This document shows, piece after piece, positions 26,097 to 36,491 of a stretch of DNA of 40,072 bases; within the stretch, counting starts at the first letter, position 1; each line of letters begins with the position of its first letter. The stretch covers positions 21,200 to 61,271 of the forward strand of contig QIAB01000015.1 of assembly GCA_003225455.1 (NCBI GenBank). The letters are read 5' to 3'. The translations under genes and the position numbers were made by a program. Source of the DNA: Acidobacteriota bacterium. Its GTDB lineage: Bacteria; Acidobacteriota; Terriglobia; Terriglobales; Acidobacteriaceae. Below the pieces are notes generated by a model. The model saw only the letters and a list, made by a program, of their open reading frames with translations. It searched no databases and was not told where the DNA came from.

Positions 26097-27539
26097 CTAT
26101 CGGCTCCCCGCAATTCCCCTGACGGATTCGATCAGCTTCGCTGAGTCGTATCCAATTCCATCTTTGAAGACGATCTCTACATTCTCGATATCATCAATTT
26201 TCTTCGACGGGTCGCCCTTAATGACCACGAGATCGGCCTGCTTGCCCGGAGCAATTGTGCCGATGCGGTCGTCGCCCAAATATTGCGCGCCATTAGCGGT
26301 CGCGATGTGAATAGCTTCGAGCGGCGTGAAGCCCGCTTCAACCAGCAGCTCAAGTTCACGCTGATCCCCGAAGCCCGCGATCACACCTCCAATTCCGGTG
26401 GGGTCAAGACCGGAAATCAGCAATCCTCCGGCTTTGACGAAGGCATATTCAAATTCCATCTCCTTCTTGAAAGCCCCAATCATAGGAGATGTCTCTGTGC
26501 CGTAAATCCGCTTTAGGCGACTTGCATCGGCGGCGCGAACTTTGTTCTCCAGGAAAGCTGCGCGCGCATCTGGTGACAACGCATCCAGAACCCGCTGCTG
26601 AATCGCAGGCCGGCCCGGCACATCAACTTCGAAAACCGGCAACGTCGATGTAATTGCGACATGACGCTTTACCAGATCGGCAATCATTTCGCGGACTGGC
26701 GAAGACTGCAGATCGAGGCTCGCGTAGAACGGCAAATCTTTCGGATTGTCCGGACATTCCCCAGGCTTTTTCCACGGGAAGAATTCTGTATCGACCAGCA
26801 GGCCGTGCTCTAAATCATCAATTCCCAGCGCCGCGGCTTCACGAAAGCCAATGGAGCAAAGATGCCCGGTGACTTTTGCTCCACGCTTGTGCGCGGCGGT
26901 AATCGCAGCCGAAAGCTCGTCCGCGGTGATGAAGTTATAGATTTTGAAATTATCCACGCCTTCATCGAGCCAGTAGTTCACGGTTTTGGTAGCGTCCTCG
27001 GGCCCGGTGAGCTGGTGCAACTGCAAAGCCCAACTGCCCTTGCCTTCCAGATAAGGCCCGGTGACGTGGATGTGCGGGCCGGGCATGGCGCCGGAATCCA
27101 CGGCTTTCTTGATTTCGAGGTCGGTATATGGCTCCAGCGACCCTGTGGTGCGAATGGTCGTCACGCCGCCGGCAAGGTAGAGCCGCGGAAAGCTGTAGGC
27201 CATCTCGCCAAAGACGATGTTGCCCATGGGATAGAACATGTGATCGTGCATGCCGACCAAGCCAGGAATCACTGAGTAGCCGTGCAGATCAAGCATCTGC
27301 GCGGAGGCAGGAGCCTTTGCCGAGGACGCGTCCGAGACGGACTGAATCTTTCCGCCTGATACAACAATGGTTTGGTCCTCGCGGGCGGCAGCACCCGTTC
27401 CATCAATGATTCTCACGTGAGTGAGCGCGACCACCGGTACGTTCACCTTGACGAACTTGAGCACCTCGGGCGAAAGGGTCTGGGTCTGAGCGATTGGCGC
27501 GATGAGACAGCAGGCGATGGAAAGCAAGACTCTCCGCAT
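26097..27539 (-). CDS. Exported amidohydrolase (imidazolonepropionase/prolidase-like)
   Basis: A 480-residue metal-dependent hydrolase of the amidohydrolase superfamily. It starts at the ATG at 27539 (AGGAG ten bases before it) with a signal peptide, so it acts in the periplasm. Family features: the composite beta-sandwich entry VALTHVRIIDGTGA, the metal site GMHDH (His98, His100), KVTGHLCS, IDDLEHGLL, a late SGLDPTGIGG, and the C-terminal IGTIAPGKQADLVVIKGDP. Substrates of this group are often dipeptides (prolidase-like) or cyclic amides; the exact one is unknown. It sits between the Cys-rich gene and maf on one strand, probably one transcript. Confidence 0.88.
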   Translation of the reverse strand: MRRVLLSIACCLIAPIAQTQTLSPEVLKFVKVNVPVVALTHVRIIDGTGAAAREDQTIVVSGGKIQSVSDASSAKAPASAQMLDLHGYSVIPGLVGMHDHMFYPMGNIVFGEMAYSFPRLYLAGGVTTIRTTGSLEPYTDLEIKKAVDSGAMPGPHIHVTGPYLEGKGSWALQLHQLTGPEDATKTVNYWLDEGVDNFKIYNFITADELSAAITAAHKRGAKVTGHLCSIGFREAAALGIDDLEHGLLVDTEFFPWKKPGECPDNPKDLPFYASLDLQSSPVREMIADLVKRHVAITSTLPVFEVDVPGRPAIQQRVLDALSPDARAAFLENKVRAADASRLKRIYGTETSPMIGAFKKEMEFEYAFVKAGGLLISGLDPTGIGGVIAGFGDQRELELLVEAGFTPLEAIHIATANGAQYLGDDRIGTIAPGKQADLVVIKGDPSKKIDDIENVEIVFKDGIGYDSAKLIESVRGIAGSR

Positions 27540-27598
27540 GTCCACTCCTGGCAAGAGATATTCGAGGCTCAGATTGTAATGGAGAGGCGAGATAGCCG

Positions 27599-27997
27599 CT
27601 AATCGGATTCGTGGTCTGCAATTTCGCGCAGGCACTCGAGAAATGGCCTGCCGGAATTCGCGAGTTTCCACTCCAGCCTTGTCGTGCAATCACAGTCGCC
27701 ACAGGCCCAGGGTTCCGACCCGTTTTGATCGCGACATTTGCGGCGGTCGTGTGCGTCCTGGACTTTGGTTAGATCAAAATACTCTTCCCAGTATGGACGC
27801 TCTTCCTGTAAAGGCGTCGGGCAGTAGCACACCTCAACCCAGCGGGCAGTTTCGTCGGCGCACAGCCGCGCATCTTTCATATTGCGGAGATACTCGCCTT
27901 CAGCGACTGAGCCTTCACCTAAGTTCTCATTCTCAACTGCGGTCAGCAGGTCTCTTTCGCGACCCGGCTTCACCCGCGCTCTAACCAGATAACGCAT
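27599..27997 (-). CDS. Cys-rich conserved-looking unknown protein
   Basis: A 132-residue soluble protein. The first ~75 residues ([56 protein letters not shown]) look like a ferredoxin-like alpha/beta fold. The C-terminal part has a cysteine cluster, [18 protein letters not shown] (C-x11-C-x2-C-x-C), that could bind a metal. The codon pattern and Trp/Cys content support a real gene. I do not recognise the family well enough to assign a role. It is first in the minus-strand cluster with the amidohydrolase and maf and is divergent from lepA. Confidence 0.75.
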   Translation of the reverse strand: MRYLVRARVKPGRERDLLTAVENENLGEGSVAEGEYLRNMKDARLCADETARWVEVCYCPTPLQEERPYWEEYFDLTKVQDAHDRRKCRDQNGSEPWACGDCDCTTRLEWKLANSGRPFLECLREIADHESD

Positions 27998-28101
27998 ATG
28001 TTTATATTTTAACCTGTTGTCATGACGGTGAGTACGATGCTACTTGCACGCAGAGAGCGCCAACAGCTTGCCTGTTAGAATCGAAATTGATCCTCTCAGC
28101 T

Positions 28102-29907
<1,806 letters not shown>

Positions 29908-30040
29908 TTCCGGATCTCGCGCCGATTCTCACGGATCTCACGTTCAACGCGCGAGAAGCTGCGGTAATGGTACTGCGCCATTACAAAAAACCTTAAAGTA
30001 CGACCATGACATAATGACCATAGCCTTTATTGGAATTGAC

Positions 30041-30274
30041 ATGAAAATAGTGCCCGCAGGTGCATTCAAAACCAATTGCCTGGCAATCATGGACGAGGTC
30101 AAGGCGAAACGCGAGACAGTCGTGATTACTAAACACGGTGAGCCAGTGGCGAAACTCGTGCCAGTCAACTCCGGCAAGGACGAGATTTTTGGTTTCTTCG
30201 CCGGCAGAGGCCGCGTAAAGGGCGACATTATTTCTCCGGCGCTTTCCGAAGAAGAAAGGGGTAACCTCCGGTGA
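30041..30274 (+). CDS. Phd/YefM-type antitoxin
   Basis: A 77-residue antitoxin of the Phd/YefM family. The N-terminal DNA-binding part reads PAGAFKTNCLAIMDEVKAKRETVVITKHGEPVAKLVPV, the standard fold. The C-terminal part (IFGFFAGRGRVKGDIISPALSEEE) is the segment that wraps the toxin. The ATG at 30041 fits the family N-terminus better than the one at 30014. Its stop codon overlaps a GTG of the downstream toxin remnant (GTGA), the classic coupling of toxin-antitoxin pairs. The 5' region has repeated GACCAT words that could be part of an operator. Confidence 0.82.
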   Translation: MKIVPAGAFKTNCLAIMDEVKAKRETVVITKHGEPVAKLVPVNSGKDEIFGFFAGRGRVKGDIISPALSEEERGNLR

Positions 30275-30660
30275 TTTGGTGGACACGCATGTTGTAATCT
30301 GGCTGGCGCTGGAACCGGCCAGAATCTCCAAAAAAGCCAGAATGCCGATTGAGGAGACACGTCAGCGTGGTTTGGGGCTTGCTGGCCGATATAACTCTGC
30401 TGGAAATCGCCACGCTTGAGAGCAAACGCCGGGTTCAGTTGAACAGCAGCCTGGAAACATTCCTTTCGGAGATTGAAATCAGATTCATCCTTCTGCCGAT
30501 TACGGCGCGAATATGCGCCCGCGCGATGGCATTTTCTGCCCCGTACCCTAAAGATCCAGCCGACCGGATCATCGGAGCCACTGCGCTGGTGGAGGGTACT
30601 TCTCTCGTTACTGCAGATGACGAAATCAGGCAAGCGAAGGCTGTGCCGACAATCTGGTAA
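30271..30660 (+). pseudogene. VapC-type PIN-domain toxin, frameshifted
   Basis: A PIN-domain ribonuclease (~130 residues when repaired) broken into frames. After GTGATTTGG the frame with VDTHVVIWLALEPARISKKA holds the first catalytic Asp; it needs one more T in the T-run at 30275-30277 to join the GTG at 30271. Between about 30371 and 30390 the frame returns to that of the GTG and continues as ADITLLEIATLESKRRV to DPADRIIGATALVEGT and SLVTADDEIRQ, with the other acidic residues. The two lesions compensate (-1 then +1). The segment between would still be read wrongly from the GTG start. Reading from a TTG/GTG at 30276-30281 would need only one shift. Probably inactive unless the sequence is in error. 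Confidence 0.75.
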
Positions 30661-30697
30661 GCGGCGCTTCAGGCCCGCGCACTTCCTGGAGGCCGCA

Positions 30698-30725
30698 CTC
30701 CCCCGCTAACCGGATCCCGGGGGAG
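30698..30725. other. GC-rich hairpin
   Basis: CTCCCCCG (30698-30705) and CGGGGGAG (30718-30725) form a perfect 8-bp stem with a 12-base loop, shortly after the toxin remnant. There is no T-run on either side, so an intrinsic terminator is uncertain. The rest of the 272-bp gap up to 30932 shows no gene. Confidence 0.45.
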
Positions 30726-30932
30726 GTGTCTCGGCTCTCCAGATACCTACAGGCACATCGGGTCGAGTGACGGCGAAACAGCCACTGCACAAAGGGCAAC
30801 ATTCACGGGAATAGGAAGCCACATGTGAGTTTATCGACTTTGTCCGCTCTCAGCGGAACGAATCGCTTTCATGCTGTTATTGTAAGTACTAAGATCCGCG
30901 ATAAAAAGATCTCAAACCGGAAAGGGGGGAAG

Positions 30933-31271
30933 ATGATGACCATGCTGAAAAATGATGTCACGGCTGCTCTGTTTCTAATGATCGCGCTCGCGGGGATCGC
31001 ATCCGCCGAGAGTGGCGCTGCCGGAAAAGATATTTTTACAGCTAAGTGCGCTGTCTGTCACGGTGCCGACGGCTCCGGCCAAACATCGATCGGTAAGAAT
31101 CTCAAAGTTCGTGACCTCCATTCGCCGGACGTCCAGAAGCAATCGGATGCGGATCTGAAAGCCGTTATTAGCAAAGGCAAAGGGAGGATGCCGGCCTTCC
31201 GAGGCAAGCTGAAAGAGGAGCAGATTGAGCAGCTCGTGAGTTTCATTCGCGAGCTTGGCAGCCAGAAGTAG
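30933..31271 (+). CDS. Exported class I monohaem cytochrome c
   Basis: A 112-residue periplasmic cytochrome c. A signal peptide (FLMIALAGIASA) is followed by the haem-binding CAVCH (Cys39, Cys42, His43). Met86 in GRMPAF is the probable distal ligand, and EEQIEQLVSFIREL is the terminal helix. The start at 30933 has GGGGGAAG just upstream; longer starts to 30825 have no signal-peptide logic. It opens an operon with the Rieske protein (80 bp downstream) and the cytochrome b/c fusion, and is likely a subunit or direct electron acceptor of that complex. Confidence 0.9.
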   Translation: MMTMLKNDVTAALFLMIALAGIASAESGAAGKDIFTAKCAVCHGADGSGQTSIGKNLKVRDLHSPDVQKQSDADLKAVISKGKGRMPAFRGKLKEEQIEQLVSFIRELGSQK

Positions 31272-31351
31272 AGGCTCAAAAACGTAGATGGGTCCGCATT
31301 GTCGCTCCTTAAACGGACCTCAAGATCAGAGCAGGAAAACGGATCGAGGAC

Positions 31352-31864
31352 ATGCATCGTGATCAGCAACGCGCAAATGATCAGTCCATCTGTTCGCCAC
31401 CAGATGCGGGCAGTCCCCCGCGACGGTCATTTTTAGGTGGCTTACTGGCAGCGGGTACTGCCGGAGTCGGCGCACTACTGATCATCCCGGTAATCAGGTT
31501 CGTCTTACATCCCGTGCTCGCCACGACTACTGAGAAGTCCTGGTCGGAGGTCGGCAAGGTGGATGAACTTCAATCGATCACTGTGCCAGTGCAGAAGCTG
31601 GTACAGATTGAACAACTGGACGGTTGGCGAAGGACAGTCTCCCACGTTTGCACCCATTTGGGATGCACCGTGCCCTGGATAGATAAACAGAATAAGTTTG
31701 TCTGTCCATGTCATCAGGCGGTCTTCAACCCGGAAGGCAGGCTCATTGGCGGACCGGCCCCACGCAGCATGGATGTTCTCCCGACAAAGGTCGAACAGGG
31801 TGTGCTGAAAGTCCAATATCAATTCTTCCGGCAGCTTACCCCGAAGAAAGAAGCGGTTGCGTAG
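31352..31864 (+). CDS. Rieske iron-sulfur protein of a bc-type complex, Tat substrate
   Basis: A 170-residue protein carrying a [2Fe-2S] Rieske cluster that takes an electron from quinol at the Qo site. The N-terminus has a twin-arginine signal (PPRRSFLGGLLAAG) and a helix that stays as an anchor. The cluster motifs are CTHLGC (Cys100, His102, Cys105) and CPCHQAVF (Cys118, Cys120, His121). GGPAPRSMDVLP is the Pro loop. The soluble head is compact, as in b6f or actinobacterial-type Rieske proteins. The gene lies between cytochrome c and cytochrome b genes; the stop is 9 bp before the next ATG. Confidence 0.94.
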   Translation: MHRDQQRANDQSICSPPDAGSPPRRSFLGGLLAAGTAGVGALLIIPVIRFVLHPVLATTTEKSWSEVGKVDELQSITVPVQKLVQIEQLDGWRRTVSHVCTHLGCTVPWIDKQNKFVCPCHQAVFNPEGRLIGGPAPRSMDVLPTKVEQGVLKVQYQFFRQLTPKKEAVA

Positions 31865-31873
31865 GAGATCTGA

Positions 31874-33337
31874 ATGGACGATGGTCGTGCAAGCAACCGC
31901 GGTACCGAATCTGACGAGAGCATTGTCGCAAGGCTGGTTCATTGGAACGAGGCCCGAACCGGCCTCAATTCGCTATTGCGTCATGCGCTGGACGAGCCTA
32001 TTCCCGGCGGTGCCAGGCTGGCTTATGTCTTTGGTTCCGCGCTGCTTTTCCTTTTTTTGTCACAGATCGTGACCGGTGTATTTCTGGCGATGTATTACGT
32101 CCCTTCGGCCGACCACGCCCACACAACAGTTTCATACATAACTAAGGAGGTTTCAGGCGGTTCCTTCCTGCGCAGCATTCATTCCTATGGTTCGAGTGCG
32201 ATCGTGATTGTGCTCTTACTGCACGTGATTCAAACCTTCATGTACGGTTCGTACAAAGGTCGCCGCGAGCTGCTCTGGATTGTGGGCTGCATTCTATTCG
32301 CATTGATGCTGGGAATGGCATTTACCGGCTATCTCCTGCCTTGGGACCAGAAGGCGTACTTCGCAACAACTGTAGGTACCAACATTTTGAGTGAGATTCC
32401 TGTGGCAGGCAATTGGTTGAAGCAACTTCTGCGCGGCGGCACAGAGATGGGAACTCTCACTCTTTCACGATTTTTTGTTCTGCACGTATTCCTGATCCCG
32501 GCGTTGATCTTCCTCTTTGTAGCTCAGCACATTTATCTCTTCCGCAAAGCTGGAGCCGCGGGTCCAGTTTCGGCTGATCCAATCTACCCAAACCTGCCAA
32601 CAGAGCCCTTTTATCCCAAGCAACTCGTCATAGATATGGGCTTTGCTCTGCTGATCGTAGTTGTTATTGGATTTCTGGCCTGGAGGATCCCGACGATGCT
32701 CGGCCCGAAAGCAGACCCGTCCGAAACCGTCTTCTTGCCCCGCCCCGAGTGGTACTACATCCCTGTTTTTCAATATCTGAAGTACTGGAGAGGCTCAACG
32801 TCAGTCATCGGTATCCTGGTCATTCCAGCCATTCTGGGCCTTTTGCTGGTCGGCTTGCCGTTCTTTGATCGCAGCTTGGAGCGCCGGCCTTGGAAGCGTC
32901 CCTTCAGCGTGGGAGCATTTACAGCAGTCTTCGTACTGGGATTTTTTGGTGTCCAGAGCCACCGCGAAGATATGCAAAGTCCCGGCGTAGCCGCCCAACT
33001 TCGGAAACAGAGGCAGCACGAAGAAGAATTCATGAAAGAACCATTTCAACCGGAAGTCGTTGGTGCATCCGCGGGTGGCGCAGCAACAAATCCCCTTGCT
33101 GGCAAAGGCCAGAGTCTATTTACGGCTCAGGGCTGCGATGCCTGCCACGGTGAGAACGGCACAGGCACAGCAGCGGCGCCGAAGCTCACGAGAATTGGTA
33201 TCAAGTACGATTCAGCCAAGCTCGAATCATTGTTGAAGTCGCCTACCTCTAATATGCAGCTCGCCGGTATGCAGCCCGTGGATATGAAACAGGACGACCT
33301 GGACGCGCTAGTCGCCTATTTGCAAAGTCTGAATTGA
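31874..33337 (+). CDS. Cytochrome b fused to a C-terminal cytochrome c domain
   Basis: A 487-residue quinol-oxidising subunit. The cytochrome b part has haem ligands His103/His117 and His204/His219. The first pair is separated by 13 residues and the second by 14, the spacing of b6 rather than mitochondrial b. TGYLLPWDQKAYFATTVGTN is the usual Qo segment. The petD-like half carries the PEWY motif (291-294). After a last helix (~345-360) and a linker, a cytochrome c domain follows with CDACH (421-425) and a Met-rich LAGMQPVDM. The b6, subunit-IV and c functions are thus in one chain. With the Rieske protein and the small cytochrome c it makes a compact bc complex in the inner membrane. Confidence 0.93.
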   Translation: MDDGRASNRGTESDESIVARLVHWNEARTGLNSLLRHALDEPIPGGARLAYVFGSALLFLFLSQIVTGVFLAMYYVPSADHAHTTVSYITKEVSGGSFLRSIHSYGSSAIVIVLLLHVIQTFMYGSYKGRRELLWIVGCILFALMLGMAFTGYLLPWDQKAYFATTVGTNILSEIPVAGNWLKQLLRGGTEMGTLTLSRFFVLHVFLIPALIFLFVAQHIYLFRKAGAAGPVSADPIYPNLPTEPFYPKQLVIDMGFALLIVVVIGFLAWRIPTMLGPKADPSETVFLPRPEWYYIPVFQYLKYWRGSTSVIGILVIPAILGLLLVGLPFFDRSLERRPWKRPFSVGAFTAVFVLGFFGVQSHREDMQSPGVAAQLRKQRQHEEEFMKEPFQPEVVGASAGGAATNPLAGKGQSLFTAQGCDACHGENGTGTAAAPKLTRIGIKYDSAKLESLLKSPTSNMQLAGMQPVDMKQDDLDALVAYLQSLN

Positions 33338-33715
33338 TCCTGCTAAGCCGGCTGGACCACTGATCTTCTGGGCTCCGCTGAGAGGTCTTAGCCCCATTGG
33401 ATGTGCAAATCTCAAAGGTTGCCTGCTTTTTCTCGGCAACCAGCCGCGACGAGTGCCAATGATCCCCACAAGGTAAGTAGCTGCTTTTGCGGATGCTTAT
33501 AACGTGGCTTTTGAAGATTGATTACCGACCGGGCGGTCGCTTGGTCGCCTGCCGCAGAAAACTTCAGCGATTCCACAGGCTTTCCACAGGCTCTGGAATG
33601 AGAGTTGTGGGCCTGATTTCAGCCAATCTTTAGCCTGGGACGGTCGTTTTCACAGCAGAATTTGCGAGCTTCGCGCCGACACTTAGCCCCGCCGGATCAC
33701 TCCTCATCAACAGCT
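33338..33715. other. Gene-free gap between the bc operon and the HIT gene
   Basis: 378 bp with no convincing ORF. It holds a hairpin, GGTTGCC (33417-33423) with GGCAACC (33435-33441), that may end bc transcription though it lacks a T-run. A palindrome CGACCG-GG-CGGTCG (33526-33539) is of the TetR-operator type. A tandem TTCCACAGGC word starts at 33571 and 33582. Confidence 0.6.
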
Positions 33716-34198
33716 CTACTTCTGCAAAGCGGTCGTTAACTTCCTCCACGTCTCGTCCAGTGACTCCGGCAGCACCCGGCTCTCTCCCGTGACCGTCATG
33801 AAATTGGTGTCGCCGACCCAGCGGGGCAGGACGTGCATGTGAACGTGGCCGGCGATTCCGGCGCCGGCAGCCTTGCCGATGTTCATGCCGAGGTTGATGC
33901 CGTCGGGCGAGTAAATCTGGCGAAGCACGCTCTCGGTTTTTTGCGATAGCGCCATCATCTCCTGGGCGGCGGCTTCGGGCAGCTTCTGCAATTCATCGAG
34001 ATGCGCAAACGGTACGATCATCACATGGCCTGACGTGTAGGGGTAGGTATTCAGCACGATATAAGAATGATGCGCGCGATGGACGATATGCACTTTGGCA
34101 TCGTCGCCGCATTTAGGCAGATCGCAGAAAATGCAGCCGGAGACCTTTTCCGCCGTTGTCACATACGCGTAACGCCACGGGGTCCAGAGGTAATCCAT
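33716..34198 (-). CDS. HIT-family nucleotide hydrolase/phosphorylase
   Basis: A 160-residue histidine-triad protein. The triad is HVHMHV (His118, His120, His122), followed by LPRW. The N-terminal MDYLWTPWRYAYV and the CIFC pair (Cys22, Cys25), probably zinc-binding, are those of the AP4A-phosphorylase-like HIT group common in Actinobacteria and Acidobacteriota. It likely cleaves dinucleoside polyphosphates or AMP conjugates. The ATG at 34198 matches the family start; a longer frame to 34300 is not coding by similarity. Divergent from rpsA. Confidence 0.92.
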   Translation of the reverse strand: MDYLWTPWRYAYVTTAEKVSGCIFCDLPKCGDDAKVHIVHRAHHSYIVLNTYPYTSGHVMIVPFAHLDELQKLPEAAAQEMMALSQKTESVLRQIYSPDGINLGMNIGKAAGAGIAGHVHMHVLPRWVGDTNFMTVTGESRVLPESLDETWRKLTTALQK

Positions 34199-34293
34199 TT
34201 GCAGGGCAGAGTACCAGATGGCCACAGCTTTCGGGAACTTACACAATCGTTGCGCGGTAAAAAAAATTCTGTGTTCCCTGCACTGATTCTTGT

Positions 34294-34323
34294 TTGACAC
34301 TGTTCGGAACCCGTTGCTATAGT
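34294..34323 (+). promoter_or_regulatory. Promoter of rpsA
   Basis: A consensus -35 TTGACA (34294-34299), an 18-bp spacer and a -10 TATAGT (34318-34323). It would give a leader of about 150 bases before rpsA, long enough for ribosomal-protein leader regulation. The leader contains GC-rich self-complementary stretches such as GTCCGTCCGCCAGGACGG, but I cannot assign it to a known leader motif. Confidence 0.7.
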
Positions 34324-34482
34324 CGAAGAGGTTCGCCTTTGGAAGCGGGTTCGCTTTAACAGTCCGGCCGCTGGGATTGTCCAGTCCGTCCGCCAGGACG
34401 GGCTCAACATAACCATAGACTCACGCCAGCAGTCCGCAGAGTAATAGCCCGCCTCCGAAATGCCGCAGAGAGGCCATTAATC

Positions 34483-36315
34483 TTGTTCGACGATAATACT
34501 GCCCACAGTCTGGATTCCGCGACCACCGAGGTGGTTGAACGTCCCGCGGATTCCTCCGAGGGTTCGACCCTGCACAGCATCCCGCCCCAGCCAACAACAA
34601 CCTCCCAGCCTCAGGATGAGAAGCAGCCCGGAACCAGCGACGACTTTGCTGCTGCGCTCGAGAATTTCACTACCGAGAGCAAAGAAGCAGTCAGCGAAGA
34701 TCATGTGCTCAAGGGCACTGTGCTGAAGCTCACGCCAACTCACGTCGTCGTGGATATTGGCGCCAAATCCGAAGGCATGCTGCCCATCGCCGAGGTCCTC
34801 GATCACGAAGGCAATCCCAAGTTCCAGCCCGGCGATGAGATCGACGTCATGCGGAATAAGGGAGAGACCGAAGAAGGCTACGTCAATCTCTCCCATCAGA
34901 AGGCGCAACGCCTGCGCGCCTGGGATGAAATTGAGAAGTCCTACAACGAGAACAAGCCCATCACGGCTCGCGTCGTTGAGCGGATCAAGGGAGGCCTTAC
35001 CGTCGATATCCTCGGGGCGCAGGCATTCCTGCCCGGCTCACAAGCTGACCTTCGTCCGGTGCGCAACCTGGACGTACTCAAGGGCCAGCCCCTGGAAGTT
35101 GCGGTCATAAAGCTGAACAAGAAGCGCGGCAATATTGTCGTCTCCCGCAAGCAGATTCTGGAGCAGGAACAAAACGAGAAAAAATCCAAAACGCTGGAGC
35201 ATCTGGAAGAGGGCGGGGTGCTAACCGGCGTGGTGAAGAACCTTACCGAGTACGGCGCGTTCGTTGATCTCGGCGGGATCGACGGGCTTTTGCACATCAC
35301 CGATATGTCATGGGGGCGGCTCACTCATCCCCGCGATCTGGTTAACGTCGGCGATCAGATTCAGGTAAAGGTGCTGAAGTTCGACAAAGATAAGCAGCGC
35401 GTTTCGCTCGGATTCAAACAACTCACGCCTGACCCATGGCTGGATGCTTCGCATCGCTATCCCGTTGGCGCGCACGTTTCCGGACGGGTGATCAGCGTCA
35501 CCGATTACGGCGCTTTCGTAGAACTCGAACAGGGAATCGAAGGGCTGGTTCACGTAAGCGAGATGACTTGGTCCAAGCGCATGAAGCATCCCTCGAAGCT
35601 CGTCAATGTCGACGATCAGGTGGAGTGCGTGGTGCTTAACGTAAACCCGCAGGAACGGCGAATCTCCCTCGGGATGCGGCAACTCGCACCCAATCCTTGG
35701 GACGCTCTACATGACAAATATCCTGTCGGCGCGAACGTCGAAGGCCGCGTGCGCAATCTCACCGACTTCGGCGCATTCATCGAAATTGAAGATGGGATCG
35801 ACGGTCTGGTTCACGTCAGCAACCTGAGTTGGACCAAGCGCGTGAAGCATCCCTCGGAAGTGCTGAAAAAGGGCGACCGTGTGAAAGCAGTAGTTTTAGC
35901 GATCGAGCCGGATAAACGCCGTCTTTCACTCGGCGTCAAGCAGCTTCAACCTGACGTCTGGGAGACCTTCTTCGAACAGCATCACGTCGGCGACATTCTG
36001 CATGGCAAGGTTCTGAGAGTCGCCAGCTTCGGCGCGTTTGTTGAGCTTGCCGACGGAGTCGAAGGGCTCTGCCACAACTCCGAAGCTGTCGACGGCAACG
36101 GCCAGCCGGTTCACCTGGAGCCCGGCCACGAGCACGATTTCAAGATCATCAAAATGAATCAGGACGAAAAGAAAGTCGGCCTTAGTGTTCGTGCCGTGGG
36201 AGAAGAGGCATCACGCAAAGAAGTTGAGGCATACAAGCACCCCGCCTCCAGCACTGGTGGTTCGACAATCGGCGAGCTGGTGTCGTGGAAACGCGCTGGC
36301 AACGAAAATAGCTAG
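34483..36315 (+). CDS. rpsA: 30S ribosomal protein S1
   Basis: A 610-residue protein that brings mRNA to the ribosome. Six S1 (OB-fold) domains follow an acidic N-terminal tail. They are recognisable by LKGTVLKLTPTHVVVDIG, ITARVVERIKGGLTVDI, LTGVVKNLTEYGAFVDLG, VSGRVISVTDYGAFVELE, VEGRVRNLTDFGAFIEIE and LHGKVLRVASFGAFVELA. The first two are divergent, as expected for the ribosome-binding pair. The start codon appears to be TTG at 34483, with GAGAGG upstream; no in-frame ATG fits. The N-terminal ~55-residue Ser/Thr/Gln-rich extension is longer than in E. coli S1. Confidence 0.95.
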   Translation: MFDDNTAHSLDSATTEVVERPADSSEGSTLHSIPPQPTTTSQPQDEKQPGTSDDFAAALENFTTESKEAVSEDHVLKGTVLKLTPTHVVVDIGAKSEGMLPIAEVLDHEGNPKFQPGDEIDVMRNKGETEEGYVNLSHQKAQRLRAWDEIEKSYNENKPITARVVERIKGGLTVDILGAQAFLPGSQADLRPVRNLDVLKGQPLEVAVIKLNKKRGNIVVSRKQILEQEQNEKKSKTLEHLEEGGVLTGVVKNLTEYGAFVDLGGIDGLLHITDMSWGRLTHPRDLVNVGDQIQVKVLKFDKDKQRVSLGFKQLTPDPWLDASHRYPVGAHVSGRVISVTDYGAFVELEQGIEGLVHVSEMTWSKRMKHPSKLVNVDDQVECVVLNVNPQERRISLGMRQLAPNPWDALHDKYPVGANVEGRVRNLTDFGAFIEIEDGIDGLVHVSNLSWTKRVKHPSEVLKKGDRVKAVVLAIEPDKRRLSLGVKQLQPDVWETFFEQHHVGDILHGKVLRVASFGAFVELADGVEGLCHNSEAVDGNGQPVHLEPGHEHDFKIIKMNQDEKKVGLSVRAVGEEASRKEVEAYKHPASSTGGSTIGELVSWKRAGNENS

Positions 36316-36319
36316 GCAC

Positions 36320-36345
36320 GTGTGGCGCGGGCGCCCTCGCCCGCG
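36320..36345 (+). repeat. REP palindrome 1
   Basis: GTGTGG followed by an 8-bp stem CGCGGGCG, tetraloop CCCT, and CGCCCGCG. It lies just after the rpsA stop codon and could act as its terminator. Same design as five other copies around the RAYT gene. Confidence 0.75.
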
Positions 36346-36450
36346 AGGGCCGGAATCCACAATCGCTGGACTATCTTGATGTTCATTCGTCACAGACTTG
36401 ACCAGATCGCCTCTATTTAACTCCGAGGACCGGACAGAGTGCCAGGCAAG

Positions 36451-36476
36451 CGCGCACAAGAGTGTGCGCGCCACAC
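36451..36476 (-). repeat. REP palindrome 2
   Basis: The stem CGCGCACA / TGTGCGCG with loop AGAG, then CCACAC on the plus strand; on the minus strand it reads GTGTGG + stem + CTCT + stem. It lies immediately upstream of the transposase start, oriented opposite to copies 1, 3, 4 and 5. Confidence 0.75.
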
Positions 36477-36491
36477 AACATGCACACGGCA

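Noticed and set aside
33571-33591. Tandem TTCCACAGG words as DnaA boxes or a replication origin
   Set aside because: They differ from TTATCCACA, only two occur, and no dnaA, dnaN or AT-rich unwinding region is near.
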